The notes beneath the pieces were generated by a model. It was not told the DNA's origin, made no database searches, and saw only the letters and a program-made list of their open reading frames with translations. Below are positions 13,501-24,560 of a stretch of 64,000 nt of DNA, one piece after another (position 1 is the stretch's first letter; each line of letters begins with the position of its first letter). A program made the position numbers and the translations under genes. The DNA comes from Symbiodinium kawagutii. Lineage: Eukaryota; Sar; Dinophyceae; Suessiales; Symbiodiniaceae. The stretch covers positions 110,158-174,157 of the forward strand of contig VSDK01024128.1 in assembly GCA_009767595.1 (NCBI GenBank). Direction: 5' to 3'.

Positions 13501-16500
13501 GCTGGTATGAAGCACTCAGAGACTTTCATTTGTGCGGAGTGGAGACTACTTCCACTCACTGTACATGGGAAATGGATGGAAATGGTATCCAACGGGTTGC
13601 CTACAATGCTGCACGTTACTCTCGGCTTCTATCATGTTAGCTCCCCAGTTCAACTTCAGTCATCCGGATTTTCGCCGGGAACACGGGCGGCCACGACATC
13701 ATAAGTTTCAGTGTTGGACAATGGGATTGACTCCAAGGCTATTGATAAGGGTTCGCTGCAGTTCAGACAAATGGTTGACAGCGGCATTTGGAGAGCAACA
13801 AATACAGTACAGTCGGTTGCAATGCTTTCTGACCTGCAACCAGCTGCCCTCGATCTTGATCCAACCGGGTTGACGCTGCTGGGAGAACGCTGCGAACTTC
13901 ACGGATACTAACGGTAGGTGATGAACCGCTGGGATCCTCCGCTTAGCTGACAACTCATGCGACAAAAGGGTGTGACAAAAGGGTCTTGACCAACGCCCGC
14001 ATGCTATTCGTGCTGTGAATCCCACCATGCACTCTCTGATCCATGCGCCTGTGATGTCTCATCAGCTTTCAGCCCTGCGTGACCACTTCCCTCCTGGCAG
14101 GGAGACATCCATGTAAACCAGGCATTGGCTGTTGCCCAGTCAAATTGCTGTGAAATCGAGGAAAAGGAAAACTTGCTGCGTATCCCTTTGGAACAGTACA
14201 AAGTGTGGAAACTGGAAGAACGAAGGCTGCAAAGCAAACTCCCTGTCCTTGGTACCGAGGAGTCTTTCAGCAAGTTTCTCTGCAATTTCTTGCGGCTTCT
14301 TCATCTCCGGGTCACTCAGGCGGATCACGGTGTCGCGCAGGACGAAAAGGTTTTGATTCTTTCCCCTCCTTCCCCCATCTTTATCTCTGGGTTCTGGGGG
14401 CCAGCGTTCGCAGAGCTGAATAGGGAACAGAGGAAGCTTCTTCTGGTGAGCGAACTTTAGTTCCTCGTAGGTTTCGTATCCTGCGCCCGTCCAGGCCCCA
14501 TATTCAGAGGTACCAAACACGATCATTGCCCAGGCACCACCTAAGCCTTCCATTGTCGCTTCAGAAAAGTCGTCACCCTCTTTGCAATCGACCATGTAGG
14601 TCTTTACTCCCTTTTCGTCGAGACCTCTCTTGACATCCTTGATGTACTTGATGATCTCTGGCTTGTCAAAACGACCGGACAGCATCACGTGCTTGCGATC
14701 GGAGCCTGGCTGCAAGCTAGCTTTCTGGGATGGGAAAAACATCATTAGAACGACATAAAACATACTTCTGGATAGAGAAAGTAGAAGGTTTGAATTGGTT
14801 TTGCGTCGTTCCCTTTAAGAGTTTTCCTTGCTGATTGTGGCATTTGAGGCCGCTGGTTTCAAAAGCAAAAACAAAGATAAACAAAAGCCTTGAACACGCA
14901 GAATTATATATTCAGTAGAACCGGCAAGTTTTGAACACAAGAAGAAGTCTGAGAAAACTGATCTCACATAGTCTGTAGAGGGGGAGAAACTTGTGAAGCC
15001 GTTGTTACCAAAGGCCGTCTTCGTTTTACAAGGGTTTTGCCACTGTTTCATGACAAATTCAGCCTTTGTTACAAAAGGTTTCTTTCGATTCTGCAGGGCT
15101 TATGCTTATTCCACTTTCATCATGTTCCCGAGGTGGACCTTTTTTGTGGTATCTCAAAGTTGAGCTTCATACAAGCCACCAGAACACATTTTGAATGGGA
15201 GCAAGGACGAATGTGGAGGTTTGTGGTTACCTTTGTCTTGTCCCAGTGAAATCGAGAAAACCGCCAATGATGGCGGATTGGCTGACCAGATGCTAGACAG
15301 GTGATGCGGATTCGTACAAAAGCCCACTTTCGCTCAGTCGCTGAAATCGTTGTCATTGTCTGCAATCAGGATGAAAAAGCAAAAGGGATGGCAATATGAT
15401 GAGTTCTTGCCAACTACCAGAACCAGACATCCAGCGAGGGTGCCTTCGCATTCCGGGCCAGTTGTCGCCACCTTGCGGATGCAGCCATTCGTGACCCCAC
15501 TAGGAGCATGTAGCATCCTTACGTCCAGAATTTGATGCCTTTCAAGTGCAAACAAAAGCTGTCAATCACCAAGATCCACAGCGCAAACGTCCTCCAACTG
15601 GCAAGTCAAATTAGCCGTGGCTATGATTCCAAGACCTTTCGTCAATAGGACTCCTACAAAATTGATCGTGTTTTGGAGCAAACCTTTTAACAATGACAAA
15701 CTTGGATGAGTTCATACTGGTTTAAAGCGGTTTTTTGACCAGGAAGCCTTACAACTAATTTTGGCTATATATGTTTTTCACTTCGATCCGGTATGCCCAG
15801 GTGACCGATGCAGAATCACACTTCGAGTCACGAGCCCGTGCAATCTCAAATTATATTGTTGTGTCCAAGACAGCTTCAACACCATTATTATGACTCCTCA
15901 CCCGTCGGGTGGTGAAAAACTGAATCTCCAGAACAGGTCCTACAGCTCTTGCCAGAAACTTCCCCAAGGCCCCAGAACATCCTAGAACACTGTCTAGACC
16001 CTTCCCAAGTTGCGTGCAGAGCTCTCCTGGAATGCTCGAAAAACTACCCAAGAGCTGGCAGAAGTCTCCCTGCTCCCAACCCCTTTCCAGTCTTTACAAA
16101 AACATTTTTGAAACATCTCTCTCCCATGCTTTCTGTAACCTCTATATGAACATGTCTTGTCCGAAACCTTCCCACACATGTTTGATTCTGTTGCTTGAAA
16201 AAGCCTTTGGTCATGGTAGGTAGGCAAACCTTCCCAAAATCTCTTAATTGGGCCATTGGATGCCCTCAAGAAAGCTTAGTGAACTTTCCCGGAGTACTCT
16301 GAAGATCACCGAACCTTCGCATTTCCAAAAAGCCAAGCTTTTGACACCCTCTTCTCTTGAACCCTTCAGCAAATGCTACCAACCTGCTATGATGCTTGAT
16401 CTGTTTGGAGCGATTGTTTATCTCCTTTTGCTGTGTTGTCTTTTTGTCAAAATTGCAATGAAATCCAATGTTTCTAATACCAGTTCAAGCTGCCAAAGCT

Positions 16501-19500
16501 ATGCTATCATATGTACATCTATTACATCTGCGCTCAAGAGATCCTAGGCGTGCCTATCTTGACACAACCAAATTTCCATGTGGCAGTTGAGGAGCCCCAC
16601 CATCTGCAGAACTTTCAGTGTTTCTGGACATTTGAAGAAATTCGCGACTTCCAGCGGAGTGAAACCTCAGCGCCGACCCTAATAGCCAAGCAAGAAATGA
16701 CATATTGTGCAAAGAGGGGGTGGACCAGCGCCATCAAAAATCTTGACGCTGAACCCGATCCACGACCGATATGTCACACCTGTACCTGCAAAATTGACTT
16801 ACCACCTTGGATCACAAAAATTAGACAATTCCCACCTTCAACAATTCTGGCGAACAAGATCAAGGTTGCATCTGATATTTAAAGGACAATCACCACCTCA
16901 AAAACATGGACGTGATAATAACAAATACCTCTAAGCAGCCAATCACTGCAATGAAACAGAACCATTCCTATCCCACCTGATCTCACTTGGCTGATGCTAG
17001 GATAAACCATCGACCGGTGGCCAATGATGATTCATTGTAGCTCATGATTCTGGAAAAATTAACGCCTATTTCAGCCCACAGGGTTTGCAGAGGCAAGGGC
17101 ATGCGTAACAAGAGAATATTTCCGCAGGGACAGTGGCACATTGAGATATTGGTCAAGTCAGTGAAAACTTGTGGTCAGCCCCACCTATGGTTTCGGCACC
17201 CCAGCTGGTCACATGGCGCGGTCATTTGGCGCCTTTTCGTTTGGAGAACACTGTGTGGCTCTGGATACTTGGAAAATGGGTTGCAAGCCCTTGGATAGTT
17301 GCATGTCTATCTGATCTGGGGTAATACGGTAAGCGTACTTCATCACTGAGCCTAACCGCAACCAACGGAATGTGAGATTACACTGCCCCTTGAAAAATCA
17401 AAAGGCCTTGGGTCTTTGTGCTGTTTTCTTCCTACGTTCACTAGCTTTTTCGCGCTCCAGTAACACAATGTAATTAGCATTGCTCAATCCCCTTCCTTCT
17501 CATTTCTCTCTATGGTGGATGAGACCGGTATGGAGACACATCTCGTGCATATAGGACCATATTAATTCATGAATATTGCTTAGATGATATGACATGTGTC
17601 AGAAATATTATTGTTCTTTGCGCCAAAAAACTGGAATAAAAGAGCATGCAGCCACGCAGCACCAACATTTGACATGTGGCACTATGGATTTGAAAGGCTA
17701 TGTAAAAACCAATCTGGGAGTTCCATCTATGATCGTTTTAGTCACAATTAGACCCCTTCTTAATCATCGCAAGCCATCATACAATGTTACCATCCACAAA
17801 ATCAGGCGTCTATCAAAAGCATCAAATATAACCAAAAACGATGTGCAGCAACTGACTATGACATGAGGAAACCAACCTCGCAAAGGAGAGCATGGGCAAA
17901 ATATTACAAAATCACCCCACACTGCACAACAGATCAACCGAGGAATACGACCTAACCCCGTGATATTCTCACGTTTAGGGGGATAAAAAATCAACTCAAA
18001 TGCTATCCCCAACAGCATTACCGTCTGTACGCAGAGCCTGTGCTCTTCCACACTGCCCGTGTCTCAACATTGCAGTGACGCATCTGGACCCTTCTTGCAC
18101 ATAGGACTTGTCATTCCCACCGGACTGAAACATTTTCATCATTGAGCCCAATCTAGACGCTGCACCGGAACCTTCCGAAACCGGACTTGGATGCTGCACC
18201 CGAACCCGACCTGGATGCTGCACTGAAACCCGGCCAAACCCGAAGTGGATGCTGAAGCAGAACCTGCCAGAACCTGCCGGAACTTGATGTGGATCTGCAC
18301 TGGAACCCAGCAGAACCCGAAGTGGACGCTGCAAACTTTCTGGGATCACACCAGAGCCCATCGGGGCTGAAAACTCCATGGCAAACATTGTTTTGCTGTC
18401 AGGGAAAAATGAACCCTTTGGAACTTCACAAAGCATCTGCAACACTCCGAAAAGCCTCTGCTCTGGAAGAACCCCATCGGGTTTTGCATTAGAACCCTCC
18501 CAAAGTCACAAAGTCTCTGCACCGGAACCCTCCAGAACCTCATTGGCTATCCGCAGCGGAACCCTCTGCAACTTCATGAGCAATCTGCACGGGAACCAAC
18601 CCTCTGCACTTCTACAGGTATCTGCACCAGAACCCTCCATAACCTCACCAGGTTTCTGCACCGGAACCTTCCGGAACGTCACCAGGTTTCTGCACGGAAC
18701 CTTTCCGAACCACATCAGCTATCTGCACTTGAACCTTTGGAACCTCACCAAGTTTTCCCACCAGAATCTTCCAGAACCTCACCAGGCATCTGCACTGGAC
18801 CCTCCAGAACCTCATCGGCTATCTGCACCGAAACCTTCCGGAACTGCATTTTCAAATCTGCGCCAGAAGCCTCCATAACCTCACCAGCTTTCTGCACCAG
18901 AACCTGCCGGAACCTCACCAGGTATCTGCACCGGATGGACCGGAAGCCTTCGCCGGAAGCTTCCGGAACCTTACCGAGTATCTGCACCGGAACTTTCCAG
19001 AACCTTCTGGAACCTTCCGGAAATGGTGTTGAAGCTGCACCGGATCGCACCAGAGTTAATCTGGGCTAAAGACCCCATAGCAAAGTATTGCTGTTGGGGA
19101 AATGTCCCGCGCATGTGCTCCCATGTCTTACAATGCAAATTCCAAGGGGATGTTGACGGTATGCTGTAGTAAGAAAATACCTCCCCAAGACATTGAGATG
19201 CATATCGAGTTAATGAAAACATGTGAAAACAATAACTAGGATGCAAACTGCCCACCTTTCTGGCCATGTGATAAGGCTCAGAGCTCTGAGGGTCCACGCC
19301 ACGGCTGTCTTTGACATCAGTCGAGGCGTTGGCTTCGAGGAGCATCTGCAGGATCTGGGTCTCGCCTTCCCTCTGAGCAGCCATATGTAGAGCAGTCTGG
19401 CCTCAGAGTGGCCAGGCTGAAGTCTGGCCATCATATCACCTACCTCTCTGTAAGTCTGTGCTGGCAAACTATACTAAGATGCCCCATAGGCTCAAACTAC

Positions 19501-19924
19501 CAAGTTGGTTCAGCAACCACTGAAAACAAACTGGGAGAAAAATGCCGGATCGAAAGCATGCACAAAGTACTGGCAACAAGAAATTGGGATGGGTCAATAC
19601 CAATTCAGAGGGGTGGACGTCCCGAAAAGACTATTCTGTTCCATTCCCGCTTTGTTCACCGATGACAATTAATGACAAGGTTTTGGCCCACAGCCAAATA
19701 ACCCCCCCAAACAAACAACTGATTAAACCTTAATAGTACCCTTTAGTCCTTTGGACACCTTGGGGTTTTGACAGCGCCTAAAACTTGGTGACCCTCCGGC
19801 AACGCCACCCTCCGAGACTTCTGACCGCCGTTGTCGGTGGCGTCCACGTCGGCCCTGCTCCCCAGTAGTTCCTTCACACGCTCATCATCTCCTGTGAAGA
19901 CTGCAGTGTGGAGCTCCGTTCGAC
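4290..19924 (-). CDS. multi-exon TIR-like / ankyrin-repeat protein gene
   Basis: Seven minus-strand exons splice in phase into one protein: two ankyrin repeats, a TIR-like domain, then at least four ankyrin repeats. Exons are 19,924-19,829; 19,401-19,256; 14,724 (or 14,709)-14,256; 6,890-6,738; 5,708-5,475; 5,189-5,091; and 4,516-about 4,290. All joins fall in phase (phase 1 except the phase-0 join into the TIR exon), and each restores the ankyrin consensus across the junction, for example NG|WTAMHCAAAKGH and NG|DTPLHKSAFYG. Ankyrin repeats bind protein partners. TIR domains act in signalling assemblies and some cleave NAD. Two donors are GC, a known dinoflagellate feature. The first exon, start codon and true 3' end are not resolved. 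Function is inferred from domains only. Confidence 0.75.
5091..5189 (-). CDS. single-repeat ankyrin exon
   Basis: Exactly 99 nt, one 33-residue ankyrin repeat: DTPLHKSAFYGRVEVAKLLL to DTKNGNG. The acceptor is CCCGAG|GC and the donor AATG|GCCAGG (GC donor). The join to the next exon gives NGNG|KTPLDLAKQYRKTDV, a good ankyrin continuation. Confidence 0.8.
5475..5708 (-). CDS. ankyrin exon
   Basis: The acceptor GATGAG|GT opens WTAMHCAAAKGHAEVLSALA, and the exon ends with ELLELGAAVAPKDCNG before the donor AACG|GTCGGG. Length is 234 nt, phase 1 to phase 1. The middle is GC-rich and poorly matches the ankyrin consensus (RREPRELRRLRDHRR region), so a local compensating frame disturbance is possible. 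Confidence 0.7.
6738..6890 (-). CDS. ankyrin exon after the TIR domain
   Basis: The acceptor GCCTCCAG|AT is phase 1 and fits the TIR exon donor. It encodes an acidic linker (RDEDSDDDP) and an ankyrin repeat beginning AICQAAEAGDIAAVRHLIRV and ending THENG. The donor is AATG|GTCCGG. The long CAA/CCACGA simple repeat lies immediately upstream in the intron. Confidence 0.75.
6985..7730. repeat. CAA / CCACAA / CGACCA simple-repeat tract
   Basis: About 745 bp built almost only from CAACAC, CCACAA and ACGACC words, arranged in blocks that recur (the CCACGACGACCACGAGGACC block is seen three times). It lies in the intron before the post-TIR ankyrin exon. The open frames through it (poly-Thr/His/Asp or poly-Val) are a by-product of the missing stop codons. 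Confidence 0.9.
7731..9544. other. intronic non-coding DNA with degenerate GAACC-type repeats
   Basis: Between 8,280 and 8,890 imperfect units around GGAACC(T/C)T and TTCTGCACC recur, resembling a decayed relative of the array at 18,130-19,060. No coding signal found. Confidence 0.5.
9545..9840. repeat. degenerate tandem repeat
   Basis: Units sharing GCAGCATT(T/C)TGGAGCT recur about six times at irregular spacing of roughly 35-65 bp. A GT-rich stretch follows at about 9,880-9,970. Intronic. Confidence 0.6.
10380..10620. repeat. short tandem repeat, TCTGACATTCTATCTGGCAT type
   Basis: Repeated words TCT(G)ACATTCTATCTG and CTGGCATAT at steps of about 12-13 and 26 bp make a low-complexity array of about 240 bp within the long intron. 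Confidence 0.75.
10925..12180 (+). repeat. 452-bp tandem repeat, about 2.8 copies
   Basis: Copies start at 10,925, 11,376 and 11,828 with GACCAATGCCC. The first two are nearly identical; the third carries more substitutions and continues at 12,181 into the LINE relic. A diverged fourth copy is at 13,988-14,232. The spacing (451 and 452 bp) and high identity mean recent unequal amplification of a piece of the LINE or its flank. Confidence 0.85.
12181..13985 (+). pseudogene. decayed non-LTR retrotransposon (zinc-knuckle and RNase H end)
   Basis: Broken plus-strand frames show, in order: CVLCQRLEDSLQH (a cysteine/histidine cluster of the kind found at the C-terminal end of LINE proteins), VDIFVDGTGSG (first RNase H aspartate), RAELTAVLAIHFA (catalytic glutamate helix) and TRIWCDNKAV (second aspartate strand). 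Several frameshifts and stops separate them, so it is inactive. It lies antisense within the intron of the TIR-ankyrin gene. The reverse transcriptase part is not seen. Confidence 0.6.
13988..14232 (+). repeat. diverged fourth copy of the 452-bp repeat
   Basis: It shares the opening GACCAACGCCCGCAT, ATCCCACCATGCACTCT and TGACCACTTCCCTCCTGGCA, and the later TTTGGAACAGTA, with the array at 10,925-12,180. It ends about 20 bp inside the intron from the TIR exon donor (14,256/14,255). Confidence 0.7.
14256..14724 (-). CDS. TIR-like domain exon
   Basis: About 150 residues with TIR-fold order: a first strand HVMLSG, a conserved helix region (EIIKYIKDVKRGLDEKG), a second strand TYMVDCKEG, a central strand AMIVFGTSEYG, then a helix YEELKFAHQKK followed by LPLFPIQL. 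The glutamate pair in YEELKFA sits where NAD-cleaving TIR domains carry the catalytic glutamate, but without a structure this is inference. The acceptor is CCCATCCCAG or, 15 nt later, GCTTGCAG; both are phase 0. The donor is CTCG|GTACC in phase 1. The exon lies between ankyrin exons 4.5 kb upstream and 7.4 kb downstream. Confidence 0.7.
14725..18129. other. intronic DNA without recognisable gene
   Basis: This is the intron between the ankyrin exon ending at 19,256 and the TIR exon. The part around 15,940-16,380 has loosely repeated CCAGAAC/CTTCCC words. I see no conserved protein domain or RNA gene. Confidence 0.5.
18130..19060. repeat. 33-34-bp minisatellite
   Basis: Units of the form TCTGCACCGGAACCTTCC followed by GGAACCTCACCAGG repeat with starts at 18,621, 18,655, 18,689 and 18,722 (period 33-34 bp); the array decays toward both ends. 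The period lets all frames stay open in places, which creates spurious reading frames. Confidence 0.85.
19256..19401 (-). CDS. ankyrin exon 2
   Basis: The acceptor CTCTGAG|GC gives QTALHMAAQREGETQILQML, then NASTDVKDSRG and the start of a further repeat, ending HMARK. The donor AAG|GTGGGC is phase 0, matching the phase-0 acceptor of the TIR exon. Confidence 0.75.
19829..19924 (-). CDS. ankyrin exon (first one visible)
   Basis: The acceptor TTTGCCTTAG precedes G|GT and opens the repeat GRTELHTAVFTGDDERVKEL, which ends in VDATDNG. The donor is AACG|GCGGTC, a GC donor in phase 1. Joined to the next exon it reads VDATDNG|QTALHMAAQ. An in-frame start codon is not visible, so an exon further upstream is expected. 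Confidence 0.75.
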
Positions 19925-22766
19925 CTAAGGCAAACTCAAGTGCTCCAAATCTCCAGATATGCAGAAAAACCTTAAGGTAGATCAAACTAATCATAGCAAA
20001 TCAGTGACATCAAGAAAGACACTGGAACAGCAGAGCCCACCACCCAACTTGTTCTTCTTGACCTTGCTGGCAACAGCAATCTGGAGAAATGGTAAAGCCG
20101 TTCGATGACCCAGTGCGTTAGCGAGGATCCCTGAGACAAACGGATGTGTGATATTCTGGACATCTCACCGAAGAGCCTTACCTACAGAACCGCTAGAAAG
20201 TGGAGGATGCGGTCAACGGCCCCCAAAAGAATAGGCTCAAAATGGAGACGTAACAGCGTAAAAAGAAGGAACACTGACACCGAAATATTTGAGCAAAATA
20301 ATAGTTTTTAACAAGGTCATTTGACTATCCAGAAATTTGTGTTTAACTATTGTAGTTATTAAACAGCTGGATGACCATATCTAACCATTATCAAACTTGG
20401 CTGCAGGGTCACGACACGGGAGGTGCCGAATTTTGAACTGGGAAGCCCTGCGGAAAAAGGCCCTGCGGCATCTTTCGAAGCCATGTCCCCGGCAAAATCC
20501 CAGGGAGAGGTGAAACGGAAGGTCGAAAAAACAAGGTGGCAAGGGTCAAAGTTGGCCCCTTCTGGAATTAAACAAAACCCAGCTTTATGGCTGATCTAGC
20601 ATTGGCTCCAACAACCAACAAACACACACTCATCATCTAGACACTTTAGCCAATCTCCAGTACCTCTGTCATGATCTGACCCGTTGCACAAACCAAAGAA
20701 AATTGCAAATGCCTCGAAGGGGAACACAAGAAACCAAATCGGGCCTTGTTGAAACACACAACCAAAAATCTGCATCTATTGGCAGTACCCGTTCTGTGCA
20801 GGTGGCCAAGACTGTGAATTCATTTGTAATCCCGGCAAAAGTGAGGGAGATACGTGAAAATAGAGGACACTGTATGCCAAGAACTGAGGAACAAAAACAG
20901 CCTATGCAAAAAAAAGACACCAACCCCTTGCTGGCTTCAATGATGCTGACAGCTTCATGTGCAAGAGATTCCATGATGCTGAAAAGGAAGCTACCCGGAT
21001 TTAGGGTGCCAAAGGCCTTTTGAGAAATTATGCATCAATTGTGCAGGCAAAAGGTTGTTTGATAGCATGAATCCTGTTGGTTCTGGTAGCAAATTGTGTG
21101 AAAGTATTTGGCTAGTCTGAAGTTTGTGCCATCAGGTGCTTTCGAGTTGTGATTTCTTTGCTGACATGGAAACAAGCTGCAGCGGCGGCATGTCAATGTT
21201 GCCTAAGATATACGTGAGTCCTCGAGTGCAGGATGAACGAATGACTGGATGAATGGATCTCGGCGATGGGATACAGAATTAAACCCATAGTGTGCAAGAG
21301 TGACATCAACAATGACATTAACCCAGTGATTGTCCACATTGAAGTGATGAAATTCAATGCGCGAAAAAAGAATATGTACACAACTCAGGTACTGTCGACT
21401 CTGCGCAGCAAACTCTGCCATTTTGCTGGGAATGTTTAGGATCTGCTGTGTTCCTTTTCAGGGCATCAATTCAGAATGACAAAAATCCTTTTGACATATT
21501 TTTTAGAAGTTCTCTTCTGGTTATATTCGATGGAAGTGGACTCCTCACTTGATCAAGAATGCTTGTGCAAATCCCCATGAAAGCACTTGCTCTTTTCCCC
21601 TCCTGCATCCAACATGAAGACTCTTGCCGGCGCCATCAATAACCCAGTGAATTGAGCCTTCGCCCCAAAAAAATTGGTATAAAAATGAAGATATTGACAT
21701 ATTGATCAAGATGTGGTTTCTTACAAATTCAGGAAACATTGTTCGGTCTGGACAATGCCTCTGCAAGATTGTCTTGCAATCATTTTGTCGCATGGGTCCT
21801 GGCAAAACAAGTGACACAACCAAAGAAAAACTGAAGGCTGGTGCAACCAAAATCACATGTTTGTCAATAACAGGGACAGCAGCATGCAAGAGGCGGGGTT
21901 GCCCACTTTGGGATATGATCATCGAGAATCAGAGGATACAAACAATACAAAACAAACTGAACAGCGAGGTGTCTGTTGTCACAAGAAAATAGCAAGAAGT
22001 AAATGCCAAATGCTGACTACTTGCAATGTTTTGACCACAGAAAACTCACCTACGACACGGAATCCAATAGAGGTGGGCCCAGTATTGATCCAAAAATATC
22101 AAATGACCCCAATAGCAACCCTGCAGCTCAGTTGCCAGCTCTAAAGCTTGCTTCCCTGCAAGACTGCCAGTTTTGTGACATGCTGGTGCCCAAAAAAAGA
22201 CACACCGAAACCATAAAAGGAAAAATGCCCGGAGGTAAAAACATGTCACTTCTGTTCCGGATGCATGCACAGTGATGATTTCGGAAAGCTCAGCAGAATA
22301 GAAGACTCGAAGGTAATTCTCGCCTACAAGACTGACGCTTGGCTGGAACATCCATGTTGGGATCCTCGCTCACATTTCCAAGCACCAAAGATTCGCTTGG
22401 TGCATGTGGGTTGGCAAGTGACCACCAATAGTCGTTGCTCTCTGTTAGCTCCAGAGTTCCAGCTCCTATTTTGCCGCTAAGGTGAGTAACGCATCGGCAC
22501 AGACATTTGTCGCACGGTCTACACAGGTTCGTACTGGTTTCCAATACATTCATTGGGATCATGAAGGCAGCTCCTTTGATAAGTCGGACGAAAAAAGAAA
22601 TTTAAGGTGGTTGCCCGCAAGACTTGGAAAAATTCACCGCACATATTCCCGCTTCTGACCAGAATTCCACACAGAAGCCCTCGGGAATCTTGCGCTGACC
22701 AATATTCGGGGGCTGAAAGGATACCTTGCAGACATTTCCACCCCGCTCCTTCCTTCCAAACAGCCA
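19925..22766. other. region upstream of the visible TIR-ankyrin exons
   Basis: An exon upstream of 19,924 is expected on the minus strand. The only hint is a short frame around 20,160-20,050 (GILANALGHRTALPFLQIAV), which I cannot assign. The rest shows short overlapping frames and no repeats above background. Confidence 0.35.
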
Positions 22767-22785
22767 ATACCGTTCAAGTCGATAC

Positions 22786-23293
22786 TTTTTTTTTCGGGGT
22801 AGTGCCTATTGCACACGAAATGCAGGTCACTAAATGTCCAGAAAGACTGCAGTAGAGATCCGTAGATCATCAATTACCAAGTAAGATGACCATTGAGAAA
22901 CAAGACCAAAAACCGACCACGCACCCCAACAAGCAAACCAGGACCAAACCAAAGCAAACCAAAACCAAACCAAAAAACAAAAAACAACCAGAAAAAAAAG
23001 GTCATCTTACATGCCATACTAACTAACTTAGCACTAGGTGAAACGTGTGAAATTCCGCACTCACGCATCCCAGAAGTCATTCAGCCAGGCATCATCATCT
23101 CTAGTCGTCGATCGCAATTCTCCTGAAGATTCAAGAATCCAGTGTTGTGCCTTGCCTGCTGAAAACCTCTGAAGATCACTGCCAATTGACTGTGTCTCCC
23201 CTCCTTGCAACTTCGTACAAAGAAATGGAAGGCGTCCTGTGAAATAACTGACAGAATGAATGCGAAGATGTAAAGGCAGAAAAAAGATTCCGC
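22786..23293 (-). mobile_element. 508-bp SINE-like retroelement with 19-bp target-site duplication
   Basis: On the minus strand it ends with ACTACCCCG and a poly(A) run (T-run at 22,786-22,794 on plus). The flanks 22,767-22,785 and 23,294-23,312 are an identical 19-bp direct repeat, the target-site duplication expected of non-LTR-type retroposition. The A/C-rich middle (AACCAAACCAAAA words on plus), the word GGTGAAAC...CCGCACTCACG and the TTGCA(A/G)CTTCGTACAA block match the 3' ends of the helicase-family gene copies at 26,800, 29,707 and 41,255. No protein is encoded. Confidence 0.85.
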
Positions 23294-23312
23294 ATACCGT
23301 TCAAGTCGATAC

Positions 23313-24295
23313 GGTGGTCACACTGACCGGAACTATATGCCACCATGCATTTCTCTTCGAAACCGGTGTGGGTTTCCTTAGCGGAAAAAATCAATTACGG
23401 CCACATGTTGCTGCCAGATATTGGAGATCAAATGAAGCAGATGGACATGAACATGTTGCATCTTCCAATCTTGGAAAAAAAACATCCAAGCGGCAGCTAT
23501 TCTGCTAAGACCCTTGCGAACCAGGTCCATGCGGCCTCTGAGAGCAGGCAGACAGGGGCCAGCAATACTTCCTGCAATGTTGTTTGATTCAAACAACCGC
23601 GTCGTCCGCACATATCGCTGCCCTTGCCTGCCTTGAACCAGAAGGTTTCCCACCCAAAACGGCCGGCCTGCTTTTGTCATCAATTTTGTGTCGTGTCTTC
23701 TTGGAGAGCAGGGCCATGTTGTGAGAGTGTTCAACTTCTGGGCAAAAGATGGCACCTGTTTCCTGATCGATTTGCTAAGTATCCCAATAAGGCAAGTACC
23801 AAGCTACACAAGCGCAACCAGAAAAACCAATCAAAACCCAGCCAGGATCAGCACAAGACAAAAACCAAAACGGGCCCATTTATTCAAAAGCTAATGGAAT
23901 CCGCATTCACTGCTCAGTTAACAAGGCGCCAGGCATCATCATCATCATCATGCATCATCTTGATTCTTACATAGGAATCCCAACATCCTAAACCGCTTCT
24001 TCTGCCAAGAATGTTCAGAAAGAAAAGCCGCGAGTCCGAAAGCAATAAACGGTCAGATCATCATCATGCATCATCTTGGTTCTTTCATAGGAATCGCAGC
24101 ATCCTGCGCGAAGAATGTGCAAGAAAAGCAATAAACGGTCACTTCGTACACGTCCATCCTTCATGAATGAAAGGTTGTCTCCAGAACTGCTAAGATTTTT
24201 TTAGGCAATCTTCCAAATGAAGTCCAGAATGCAAACGGTGAGAAGTCTAGAACTTGAATCAGTTTATATCTTCAATTTTTTTAAAGGTGGACTCT
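23313..24295. other. non-coding DNA with a degraded element
   Basis: About 23,800-23,960 shows the A/C-rich middle and GCCAGGCATCATCATC end of the SINE-like family in decayed form, and a partial duplication of the ATCATCATGCATCATCTTG stretch follows at 24,058-24,080. No coding signal. Confidence 0.45.
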
Positions 24296-24560
24296 CGCTT
24301 AGATCTCTGTGGTTGTGCCGTTGTGGCGCGGCGCCTCGGTCACATGAACATCTTGCGAAGTGAAAAAGAAGCCATGGCCATATACCAAAAAACTCACCAA
24401 CCAGAAACCAGGAGACAACGACAAACAAAACCCGAACCACCCCCAAAAGACAAAGAACAAACACCAAGGCAAATGGCAGCAATGGCACTGAGCATTCAAG
24501 GTGAAACGTCCGCTCTCACTTGGCTCACGTGTTGACTTCCAGGTCATCGTACTCATCTTT
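24296..24560 (-). mobile_element. SINE-like element, second subfamily
   Basis: The core TGCCGTTGTGGCGCGGCGCC, then GAAGTGAAAAAGAAGCC, an A/C-rich middle and GGTGAAACGTCCGCTCTCAC...TCACGTGTTGAC match the copy at 61,963-62,340. Layout parallels the 508-bp subfamily (GC-rich 3' end, A/C-rich middle, GGTGAAAC block), so the two are probably related. Confidence 0.6.
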
